From assembly GCA_016713925.1 (NCBI GenBank), contig JADJOH010000008.1:124001-188000 (forward strand): a DNA stretch of 64,000 nt, given 5' to 3'. This document shows positions 53,413 through 60,821 of the stretch, one piece after another. Made by a program: the position numbers and the translations under genes. Below the pieces are notes generated by a model, which was given only the letters and a program-made list of their open reading frames with translations, had not been told where the DNA came from and did no database searches. The DNA is from Bacteroidota bacterium (GTDB lineage: Bacteria > Bacteroidota > Bacteroidia > AKYH767-A > OLB10). The first letter of the stretch is position 1, and each line of letters starts with the position of its first letter.

Positions 53413-53856
53413 ATGAGCTACACACAAATTCTATATCAGATTGTATTCTCAACGAAAGGTCGCATCCCTTGTCTGATAAAATCAAATCGCGACACATTGT
53501 TTAAATACATTACAGGTATTATCCAGCAAAAAAATTGCTTTTTGTATATTATAAATGGCGTTGAAGATCATGTCCATATATTAATGGATTTGCATCCGGG
53601 CGTTTGTCTGGCAGATATGGTAAAGGACATAAAAGTATCCTCCAGTCGTTTTATTAAAGAGAACAATTTATTTCCGGAATTCAGAGGTTGGAATACGGGT
53701 TATGGTGCATTTACCTATTCGATCAGAGAAAAGAAGATCTTAATAAATTATATTCTTAACCAGGAATCTCATCATCACAAAACTAGTTCTACAGAGGAGA
53801 TGGTTTATCTTCTGAAGGAGCATAAGGTTGATTTTAAGATGGAGTATTTGCCGTGA
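53413..53856 (+). CDS. IS200/IS605-type Y1 transposase
   Basis: 147 residues, the size of TnpA. The HUH motif is EDHVHIL (about 55-61) and the catalytic Tyr is likely in GYGAFTYSIREK (about 98-109). The opening YTQILYQIVFSTKGR is typical of the family. No tnpB is adjacent. The flanking palindromes in opposite orientations (53292-53382 and 53875-54169) make it look like an autonomous REP-mobilising unit (RAYT-like) rather than a simple IS200. Confidence 0.88.
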   Translation: MSYTQILYQIVFSTKGRIPCLIKSNRDTLFKYITGIIQQKNCFLYIINGVEDHVHILMDLHPGVCLADMVKDIKVSSSRFIKENNLFPEFRGWNTGYGAFTYSIREKKILINYILNQESHHHKTSSTEEMVYLLKEHKVDFKMEYLP

Positions 53857-53874
53857 ATAGCGATTTTCAATATT

Positions 53875-54169
53875 CAACCCCGTTGGGGTTGTGGGTTTTT
53901 TGCGCTACGCTACCCCGAATTGCATTCGGGGTTAGGGAGGTTCAACCCCGTTGGGGTTGTGGGTTTTTTGCGCTGCGCTACCTCGAATTGCATTCGGGGT
54001 TAGGGAGGTTTAACCCCGTTGGGGTTGTGGGGTTTTTGCGCTACGCTACCCCGAATTGCATTCGGGGTTAGGGAGGTTCAACCCCGTTGGGGTTGTGGGT
54101 TTTTTGCGCTACGCTACCCCGAATTGCATTCGGGGTTAGGGAGGTTTAACCCCGTTGGGGTTGTGGGTT
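53875..54169. repeat. 68-bp tandem array with two hairpins per unit
   Basis: Units start at 53875, 53943, 54011, 54079, and a partial fifth at 54147. Each has AACCCC-GTT-GGGGTT, then a TTTTTTGCGCTACGCT spacer, then ACCCCGAAT-TGC-ATTCGGGGT (9-bp stem) and TAGGGAGGTT. Copies differ at very few bases. There are no unique spacers, so this is not CRISPR. It begins 18 bp after the transposase stop. Confidence 0.95.
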
Positions 54170-54173
54170 ACGA

Positions 54174-54998
54174 TTAGGGGGATTGGATGTTGAGATTTTT
54201 CTTTAGTGTATTATATTCTTCTTTGTTGACCTTGCCTTTTTTGCTGCCTAGTCGTTTCCATTCGGTCATGATATTTTTTACGCGGTTTTCGGGGTTGGGA
54301 TGGGTGCTGAGGAATACCAATGGTCCCAGGGATTCGCCGCGCTGCTCCATCTTCTCAAAGAACCGGGCAACACCGCGCGGATCATATTCCGTATCATAGA
54401 GATAGCGCACACTCTGAAGATCGGATTCCGTTTCATCATCGCGGCTGAAAGTTAATCCCGCAAGTCCTCCGGCAATGGTGCCTAATAATGTACCATCACC
54501 GAGGAAAAATTGTATGGCCAAACGCAAACCGTAATTTTTTGTCATCTGCTCTGTACTATGGCGCAGGTCGGCATGTGCAATTTCATGTCCCAAAACTCCC
54601 GCCAGCTGATCTTCGCTATCCAGATAATGAATGAGTCCGGTGTAAACATATATATAACCACCAGGAGTACAGAAGGCATTTAGTATGGTGTCATTTTCAA
54701 GAATCCTGACTTCCCAACTGAATTCTTCCTTGTGCAACATGGATTCGCTCTTGAGAATTTTACTGACCATGCCCCTGACTTGCTGATAAGCAGCCGCATA
54801 TTCCACTTCATCCAATACGGGAAACTCCCCCGGCTGAGCGAGAATTTCCGTATTGTATCGGGCGCCCATATCCACATCATCCTCAGGACTGAAGAAATTC
54901 AGATCGCCATCTTTACTGGTGCAAGAAGAAAACAGGGAAAGAATTAGGATACTTATCATCAGGCGATTGAAGATAAGTTGTTGCCCGAATGTAAACAT
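54174..54998 (-). CDS. M48-family metalloprotease lipoprotein
   Basis: Starts at M29 of the longest frame (54998) or at 54959; both give a lipobox LFSSC. The catalytic zinc motif is HEIAHADLRHS (HExxH), followed by the third ligand in DDETESDLQSVRYL. It resembles BepA/LoiP-type periplasmic M48 proteases (no TPR domain seen), which trim misfolded outer-membrane proteins. Length about 275 residues. It ends 4 bp from the 68-bp repeat array. Confidence 0.9.
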   Translation of the reverse strand: MFTFGQQLIFNRLMISILILSLFSSCTSKDGDLNFFSPEDDVDMGARYNTEILAQPGEFPVLDEVEYAAAYQQVRGMVSKILKSESMLHKEEFSWEVRILENDTILNAFCTPGGYIYVYTGLIHYLDSEDQLAGVLGHEIAHADLRHSTEQMTKNYGLRLAIQFFLGDGTLLGTIAGGLAGLTFSRDDETESDLQSVRYLYDTEYDPRGVARFFEKMEQRGESLGPLVFLSTHPNPENRVKNIMTEWKRLGSKKGKVNKEEYNTLKKNLNIQSP

Positions 54999-55016
54999 GG
55001 ATGTGGTTTGTTCGTA

Positions 55017-55038
55017 TATATTTGTCCTAACAAAAATA
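55017..55038. promoter_or_regulatory. Overlapping divergent promoters
   Basis: Plus-strand TATATTTG (55017-55024) serves the isomerase gene (ATG 55055). Minus-strand TATTTTTG (55031-55038 as CAAAAATA on the plus strand) serves the M48 gene (ATG 54998). The two promoters face away from each other and must compete for polymerase. Confidence 0.5.
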
Positions 55039-55054
55039 AAACATCCTTCGTGAT

Positions 55055-56044
55055 ATGTTAATGAAAGATTTAGTAGCCGCATTTACTCAGCATGTGCGTG
55101 AAGCCATGGAAATAGGCAGTACTGCCCAACATACAAAGTCAGCGCATCCGATTCGTAACGTATTGGTCACCGGCCTGGGTGGTTCGGGTATTGGTGGAAC
55201 CATCGTTGCACAAGTGACCGATAAAGGCATGAAAGTCCCTTTGCTGGTGAATAAAGATTATTTCCTGCCGGGATTTGTGGATCAACATACTTTGGTAATC
55301 GTTTCTTCTTACTCCGGAAATACCGAAGAAACCCTGCAAGCACTCGATGCTGCAATGGCGAAAGGTGCAAAGATTACCTGCGTCACTTCAGGTGGAAAAA
55401 TCGGTGCGATTGCGAAGGAAAAAGGTCTCGACCTGGTGACCATTCCGGGTGGTATGCCTCCTCGGGCTTGCTTCGGATATTCTTTTACGCAGATACCTTA
55501 TATCCTCCAATTCCATCAACTCATCGACGATAGTTTCCGTCAGGACTTGAAAGATTGCGTGGCTTTGTTAGATAAAGAAGAAGAATCCATTAAGAAGGAA
55601 GCGAGAAGTATTGCCGAGAAACTTGTCGGGAAATTACCGATCATCTATTGTGAAGCCCGCTACGAAGGTGTTGCCGTGCGTTTCCGTCAGCAGATCAATG
55701 AAAACAGTAAAATGTTGTGTTGGCATCATGTTCTGCCCGAGATGAATCACAATGAATTGGTAGGCTGGACAGAGCCACATCCCGAAGCAGTGGTCCTTAT
55801 GTTCCGTTGTGAAGATGATTATAACCGGACGCAAAAGCGTATGGAGATTTCACGCGATGTAGTGAAGAAACATGGCGCAGGTTATATCGAAATGCAAGGA
55901 AAAGGAAATAGCCAATTGCAACGTTCGTTGTACCTGTTACATCTTGGCGATTGGGTGACCTGGTACATTGCAGAAATTAAAAATATTGATGCGACAGAAG
56001 TGAACGTCATCGATTTTTTGAAGAATGAATTATCAAAGATGTAA
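55055..56044 (+). CDS. Bifunctional phosphoglucose/phosphomannose isomerase
   Basis: 329 residues with two SIS domains. Sugar-phosphate-binding elements are GLGGSGIGG (about 41-49) and SSYSGNTEE (about 85-93), and the catalytic region has LPEMNHNELVGW (about 227-238). Family TIGR02128, which interconverts fructose-6-phosphate with glucose- and mannose-6-phosphate, feeding glycolysis and sugar-nucleotide synthesis. The next gene begins at its stop. Confidence 0.93.
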   Translation: MLMKDLVAAFTQHVREAMEIGSTAQHTKSAHPIRNVLVTGLGGSGIGGTIVAQVTDKGMKVPLLVNKDYFLPGFVDQHTLVIVSSYSGNTEETLQALDAAMAKGAKITCVTSGGKIGAIAKEKGLDLVTIPGGMPPRACFGYSFTQIPYILQFHQLIDDSFRQDLKDCVALLDKEEESIKKEARSIAEKLVGKLPIIYCEARYEGVAVRFRQQINENSKMLCWHHVLPEMNHNELVGWTEPHPEAVVLMFRCEDDYNRTQKRMEISRDVVKKHGAGYIEMQGKGNSQLQRSLYLLHLGDWVTWYIAEIKNIDATEVNVIDFLKNELSKM

Positions 56045-56045
56045 G

Positions 56046-56474
56046 ATGTGCAGACTCGTCTTCTGTTTTTCCGCCCTCTGGTTGTTGGTTTCCTGCTCAA
56101 GTCCTGAGTCGAGACAAGCAACAGAACTACCTACTGATTCGTTGCCCGGTGCACAAATGTCAACCGATCAACAGGGAGTTACAGCTACTACAGCAGCAGA
56201 TAATATTGCTGATCCCCTTGCCGGAAGTAATGATTTTTCAATCGATGTGTTTGAGAACAAGGATGGCACAGGTGGATTTGGTTATGATCTTTTAAATGGT
56301 GGAAAGGTGACCATTCACCAACCTCATATTCCCGCCGTGAGCGGAACATCCGGTTTTTCATCAAAAGAAGATGCTGAAAAAGTGGGAAGCCTCATGTTAA
56401 TGAAAATCCAAAATGGCATAATGCCGCCAACTATTACCGTTGAAGAGTTAGATAGTTTGGGTATTAAACATTGA
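56046..56474 (+). CDS. DUF4907 lipoprotein
   Basis: 142 residues from the ATG directly after the isomerase stop (an ATG at 56025 inside that gene is an alternative). Type II signal peptide ends LLVSCSS. The C-terminal region GGFGYDLLNGGKVTIHQPHIPAVSGTSGFSSKEDAEKVGSLMLMKI is the DUF4907 domain. Function unknown. A 10-bp tandem repeat starts at its stop codon. Confidence 0.88.
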   Translation: MCRLVFCFSALWLLVSCSSPESRQATELPTDSLPGAQMSTDQQGVTATTAADNIADPLAGSNDFSIDVFENKDGTGGFGYDLLNGGKVTIHQPHIPAVSGTSGFSSKEDAEKVGSLMLMKIQNGIMPPTITVEELDSLGIKH

Positions 56475-56560
56475 TGTACGTTGAGATACATTGGGATACA
56501 TTGGGATACATTGAAATACATTGAGATACGTTGAGATATATTGAGATAAATTGATATGTT
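56471..56560. repeat. 10-bp tandem repeat at the end of the DUF4907 gene
   Basis: Nine units close to TTGAGATACA, exactly 10 bp each. The first unit overlaps the stop codon. The period is one helical turn. Confidence 0.9.
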
Positions 56561-57011
56561 TTGATATTAATATTTATGAGAATTGTGATCTTGTAGCGAG
56601 GAAGTTTTCGAATCTGCGCCTCCCTTCTTCGGACTCCGAAGCTTTAGCGAAGGAGTCTTTGCGTCTCTCTCTGCGTCTCTGTGTCTCTGCGTGAAACCTT
56701 GTGGGTCTAAATTATCAATACCAAATTTTATTAAATGGCAGGTACTTACTATCTCAAGGTAATTTCTAAAGACCATGCTCTATTTACAACGTAACGACTA
56801 TATTATAATCCTAAATTTCAAGGGTGTCTCGCAGATCCCGATAACTATCGGGAGCGGAGCCGCAGAGAAAATGAGAGACGCAGTATGTTTTTATTAGGCT
56901 ATTCATCTTTTAAAAAGTACGATGGGAAATTAAAATCAATCCTATGCATTAATGAACCTTTAACGAAGTTGTTCTTATGGTTTCATAGCTTTTGCGAAGT
57001 AGTCCCTTGGA
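56561..57011. other. Intergenic region with several palindromic repeats
   Basis: No gene. It holds GACTCC...GGAGTC (56632-56657, with core GAAGCTTTAGCGAA), a TGCGTCTC-rich simple repeat (56658-56695), and a perfect TCCCGATA-AC-TATCGGGA hairpin (56836-56853). All look like family repeats scattered in Bacteroidota intergenic DNA. Confidence 0.7.
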
Positions 57012-57034
57012 CTACGTAGCTTCAGCGAAGTAGT
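57010..57034. repeat. Palindromic repeat overlapping the uvrC stop
   Basis: GACTACGTAGCTTCAGCGAAGT and AGT end, the same family as 56632-56657 (core GTAGCTTCAGCGAA). It contributes the last codons and the stop of uvrC. Confidence 0.65.
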
Positions 57035-58817
57035 TATATACAATTTTCGCTTTCGCCGTTCCGATGATGGCGGTGAGTTCGTCCAGCTTTGCTTCACGGA
57101 TTCTTTTTACAGAGCGGAAGTGTTTGAGTAAAGTCTCACCTGTTGCGGCACCAATTCCTTTGATTTCAGAAAGCTCGGTTTTAATCAGACCTTTACTGCG
57201 TTTGTTGCGGTGATGCGTTATTCCAAACCGATGAACTTCATCCCGCAATTGCTGTATGATCTTTAAGGTCTCACTTTTCTTATCCAGATATAAGGGCAGT
57301 GGATCGCCGGGATAGTAAATTTCTTCCAGCTTCTTCGCTATTCCGATGATGCTGATTTTACCTCTTAACTCCAGTTTCTCCAAACTCGTCAATGCGGCCG
57401 ATAATTGTCCCTTCCCTCCGTCAATAACGATGAGCTGTGGTAAGGGCTTCTCTTCATCCAGCAGCCTTTTGTATCGGCGGAATACTACTTCTTCCATCGA
57501 AGCGAAATCATCCGGTCCGGTGACGGTTTTAATATCGAAATGCCTGTAATCACTTTTGGAAGGTCGGCCGTTTTTGAACACACTCATAGCAGCGACGGCA
57601 TAATCACCCTGAAAATTTGAATTATCAAAACATTCAATATGATGCGGCTTCACAGGTAAACGAAGGTCTTTTTGCATCTGCGTCATGAGACGGTCGATGC
57701 GATGTTCAGGATTGAGTTTGTCTGCTTGTTCCAGTTTGTCTTTCATGAAGTAGCGGACATTCTTCTCTGATAACTCCAGTAGTTTTTTCTTGTCACCAAT
57801 TTTAGGCACTACAGTTTCTACGCCGGGAATCTCTTGCTCCGGTTCAAAAGGTGCAATGATTTCCTTGGCATCACTTTGATAACGTTGACGCAGTTCCGCT
57901 ATCGCCAGACTCAGTAATTCTGCCGGACTTTCTTCCAGCTTCTTTTTCATCTCCAGCGTAAACGACTGCACCACGGCGCCACTCATCACTTTCATATAAT
58001 TGACAAACGCTGAATTATTTTCATCGACATACGAGAAGACATCTACATTGTTGATGGTAGGGTGTACAATTACACTTCTTCCCTTATATTTTTCAAGAAT
58101 TTCTATCTTTTCCTTACTCATCTGTGCCCCTTCAAACTCAAAGGCGGCGGCCTGCTTCTTCATTAAATCTTCCAGATGCCGAATGACGTTATTGATGTTT
58201 CCCTTGAGAATATCCTTAATGCCATCTATGGACGTATCATAATCGGCTTTCGATTGCAATCCTTCACAGGGTCCAAAGCAATTACCGACGTGAAATTCAA
58301 GACAGACCCTGAATTTTTTTTTGGCAATATTGGCCGGAGAAAGCACCAGGTTACAGGTGCGTAGCTTGTATAGGGTATTAATCAGTTCCAGCATGGTGTT
58401 AATCATGTACACCGATGCATAGGGACCGTAATAGGTGGAGCCGTCCTTGATATGTCTGCGGGAGTAAAATACACGTGGAAAATCTTCTTTCTTAATAACA
58501 ATCCATGGATACGTTTTATCATCCTTTAAGCTGACATTGTACCGTGGCTGGAGTTTTTTAATGAGATTATTTTCTAAAAGCAAAGCATCGTACTCCGTTT
58601 CTACGAGGATGGTTTTGATGTCGGCAATTTGTCGCACCATCATCGTGATGCGGGAACTATCATGCGATTTATTAAAATAACTGCTGACCCTTCGCTTGAG
58701 GTTTTTTGCCTTGCCAATGTAAAGCAACGCCATCTCATTCGTATAAAATTGATACACTCCCGGTGTTTCGGGTAATGACTCTACGATATGTCGGATATTT
58801 TCGTTGGTAATAGCCAC
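57012..58817 (-). CDS. uvrC: Excinuclease ABC subunit C
   Basis: 601 residues from a GTG start 1 bp after the preceding gene's stop. GIY-YIG nuclease domain at the N-terminus (PGVYQFYTNE, ALLYIGKAKNLKRRV), a Cys-containing region (CNLVLSPANIAKKKFRVCLEFHVGNCFGPCEG), a UVR motif (about 200-235), the RNase H-like C-terminal nuclease with ECFDNSNFQGDYAVAAMSVF and LIVIDGGKGQL, and helix-hairpin-helix at the end. It makes both incisions in nucleotide excision repair with UvrAB. The stop lies in a palindromic repeat. Confidence 0.96.
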   Translation of the reverse strand: MAITNENIRHIVESLPETPGVYQFYTNEMALLYIGKAKNLKRRVSSYFNKSHDSSRITMMVRQIADIKTILVETEYDALLLENNLIKKLQPRYNVSLKDDKTYPWIVIKKEDFPRVFYSRRHIKDGSTYYGPYASVYMINTMLELINTLYKLRTCNLVLSPANIAKKKFRVCLEFHVGNCFGPCEGLQSKADYDTSIDGIKDILKGNINNVIRHLEDLMKKQAAAFEFEGAQMSKEKIEILEKYKGRSVIVHPTINNVDVFSYVDENNSAFVNYMKVMSGAVVQSFTLEMKKKLEESPAELLSLAIAELRQRYQSDAKEIIAPFEPEQEIPGVETVVPKIGDKKKLLELSEKNVRYFMKDKLEQADKLNPEHRIDRLMTQMQKDLRLPVKPHHIECFDNSNFQGDYAVAAMSVFKNGRPSKSDYRHFDIKTVTGPDDFASMEEVVFRRYKRLLDEEKPLPQLIVIDGGKGQLSAALTSLEKLELRGKISIIGIAKKLEEIYYPGDPLPLYLDKKSETLKIIQQLRDEVHRFGITHHRNKRSKGLIKTELSEIKGIGAATGETLLKHFRSVKRIREAKLDELTAIIGTAKAKIVYNYFAEAT

Positions 58818-58818
58818 T

Positions 58819-59913
58819 TCAGGATCTCAATACTTCTTCATAGACCTTTCGCGTTTTCTCTGCCGTCGCCTGAAATGAAAAAGTATTCACTTTTTGACGG
58901 GCATTGTTCACCAGAGTGTTTCGCTGTTCAGGATCTGCAAAAATACGAAGTACAGCGTTCTTCAGTGCATCTAAATGACCAATACCCGCCAGTAATCCGG
59001 TTTTTTGATCTTCCACCAGTTCCGGAATTCCACCGGCGGCAGTTGCTACTACAGGCACGCCGGCAGCAAAAGCTTCCAGTACAATGGTTCCCAAGCCCTC
59101 GGTTCGTGAGGTGATCAGGAAGAGATCGAGCGATTTCATCAGCGCCGGAATATCTTTTCTGAAACCCAACAGGTGAATTCTACTTTGCAACTGATGCTTG
59201 CTGATAAAGGATTTTATCCTATGTTCCTCAGCTCCATCTCCGGCAATAACGAAATGAAAGGGATGTCCGGCTTCCAGGAGCAACCGGGCTACTTCCAGGA
59301 AAGTAGGGTAGTCTTTATGATCGGCCAAAGCGCTAAAATTGCCAATGATTTTTTCTTCCGGCTTTATGGAAAGTTCTTTCCGCAAAAGGTTTTCTTCCGG
59401 AATAAAATCATAAGCGTTTACCGCTATGCCGGAATGTATCACGCAGAGCTTTGATTTATCTTTTATGGCAGGTGCGGTAATTTTTTGAATCATCTCTGAA
59501 ACGGAAATAATCTTTTTTACCGAGGCATGATTGTATTTCCAGGAGGAGAACAGGTGATTCGAAACCGGAAAATCAACCCTTCTGCTGACAACTATCGGTT
59601 TCGCATTACCGAAAATGGTTGCAGACAGAACCGCTGCACTATGCGCGTGGGAATCGTGTGTATGAATGATGTCGAAATTATTTTCGCTGCACATGGAAGC
59701 TATTTTTTTTGCCAGTAGGAGATCCAGTACCCCACGTTTGGAATAGGTAAATACCGGAATGCGGGCATTCTCCATCTTTCCTGCTAAAACAGAACCGGCA
59801 GGACAAACCACAGCGACTTCAATGCCGGCGGACTTCAATGCCATCATCAGAAAGGCTGCCTGCTGTTCTCCACCTCGCCACGACATGGGTGTTGACACAT
59901 GCAGAATTTTCAT
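58819..59913 (-). CDS. Glycosyltransferase family 4
   Basis: 364 residues, GT-B fold. N-terminal nucleotide-fold VSTPMSWRGGEQQ, middle FDIIHTHDSHAHSA, and the GT4 C-terminal motif ITSRTEGLGTIVLEAFAAGVPVVATAAGGIPELV (about 268-302), in which the Glu of E(x)7E binds the donor. It overlaps the GT2 gene by 4 bp and is followed by uvrC after 1 bp. It probably adds a sugar to a lipopolysaccharide or exopolysaccharide. Confidence 0.92.
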   Translation of the reverse strand: MKILHVSTPMSWRGGEQQAAFLMMALKSAGIEVAVVCPAGSVLAGKMENARIPVFTYSKRGVLDLLLAKKIASMCSENNFDIIHTHDSHAHSAAVLSATIFGNAKPIVVSRRVDFPVSNHLFSSWKYNHASVKKIISVSEMIQKITAPAIKDKSKLCVIHSGIAVNAYDFIPEENLLRKELSIKPEEKIIGNFSALADHKDYPTFLEVARLLLEAGHPFHFVIAGDGAEEHRIKSFISKHQLQSRIHLLGFRKDIPALMKSLDLFLITSRTEGLGTIVLEAFAAGVPVVATAAGGIPELVEDQKTGLLAGIGHLDALKNAVLRIFADPEQRNTLVNNARQKVNTFSFQATAEKTRKVYEEVLRS

Positions 59914-60665
59914 ATCGATTTCCCTTTTTGAAGATAATAAAGGCGGAGATATTTCAGGAAGACGGCATGTGCACTATTGACTCCAATAACAAATCCGGTC
60001 ATGCCATCCATAAATCCTCTGCGCAAAATATAGTTGCGGATAAACCGGGCAATGGGTTTATAAATCATTTTCAGGATGCCGGAACGTTGTCCTTTTTGAA
60101 AGAGTGCCGTAGCACCTATACTGCTGAAACGATCAATCTGCTTCAAATGGTCGGAAATGCTATTGTAAGAATAATGCAGGATGTCGCCGTTGATATGTAT
60201 AGCAGGAAGTTTGTCGTTTAACAGAAAGCGGTCGTGTGGATTTACTCCTGTCCAGGTGCCATATCCTCTATGGTAAAAACGTAATTTGGTATCGGGGTAC
60301 CATCCACCATAGCGTACCCATGTACCACAGTAATTCGTGAGACGATTCATGGTATATCCCCTGGCTTTCGGGTCGCTGATAATAGCAGAGAGGGAGATTT
60401 TCAACTCCGGACTCAATGCTTCATCGGCATCGAGGCAAAGTATCCAATCGTTTTTAGCAGAAGCAGTGGCGAATTTCTTCTGTTCAATGTATCCTAAAAA
60501 ATCCTGCTGAATAACAAGAGCGCCCATCTCCTTCGCAATGGCTACTGTGGCATCCGTAGAGCCGGAATCCACAACCAGAATTTCATCACCAAGTCCCTGT
60601 ACGCTTTGAATACAGCGACGAATGTTTTGTTCTTCATTAAAAGTGATGATGATGACGGAGAGCAT
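59910..60665 (-). CDS. Glycosyltransferase family 2 (LPS-core WaaE-like)
   Basis: 251 residues from the ATG at 60665, since the family begins LSVIIITFNEEQNIRRC; the longer start (60704) is unlikely. GT-A fold with VVDSGSTDAT (about 35-44) and the metal-binding CLDADEAL (about 77-84). FGYIEQKKFATASAKNDW-like sequence matches WaaE/KdtX-type transferases. The 4-bp overlap with the GT4 gene couples the two. Confidence 0.9.
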   Translation of the reverse strand: MLSVIIITFNEEQNIRRCIQSVQGLGDEILVVDSGSTDATVAIAKEMGALVIQQDFLGYIEQKKFATASAKNDWILCLDADEALSPELKISLSAIISDPKARGYTMNRLTNYCGTWVRYGGWYPDTKLRFYHRGYGTWTGVNPHDRFLLNDKLPAIHINGDILHYSYNSISDHLKQIDRFSSIGATALFQKGQRSGILKMIYKPIARFIRNYILRRGFMDGMTGFVIGVNSAHAVFLKYLRLYYLQKGKSI

Positions 60666-60762
60666 GGAAGTGATGGTCCTGCAAAGTAAAAGGATTTTAG
60701 TCAATCTGCTGCTTCTACGGCGAATGTTTACAATAACAGCAGTTTACGGGAGTTGCCGGTGG

Positions 60763-60798
60763 CAAAAAAAATGGCCGCCCCATAATAGAGACGGCCAT
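60763..60798 (-). terminator. Rho-independent terminator of the PKD-protein gene
   Basis: On the minus strand ATGGCCG pairs with CGGCCAT (60792-60798 and 60771-60777) around a 14-base loop, followed by eight T (60764-60771). It ends the gene at 60822 and separates it from the glycosyltransferase operon. Confidence 0.8.
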
Positions 60799-60821
60799 CC
60801 GCTTTCCGGTCAACGTGGATT

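Noticed and set aside
53875..54169. CRISPR array
   Set aside because: The 68-bp units are joined directly with no unique spacers, and no cas gene is near.
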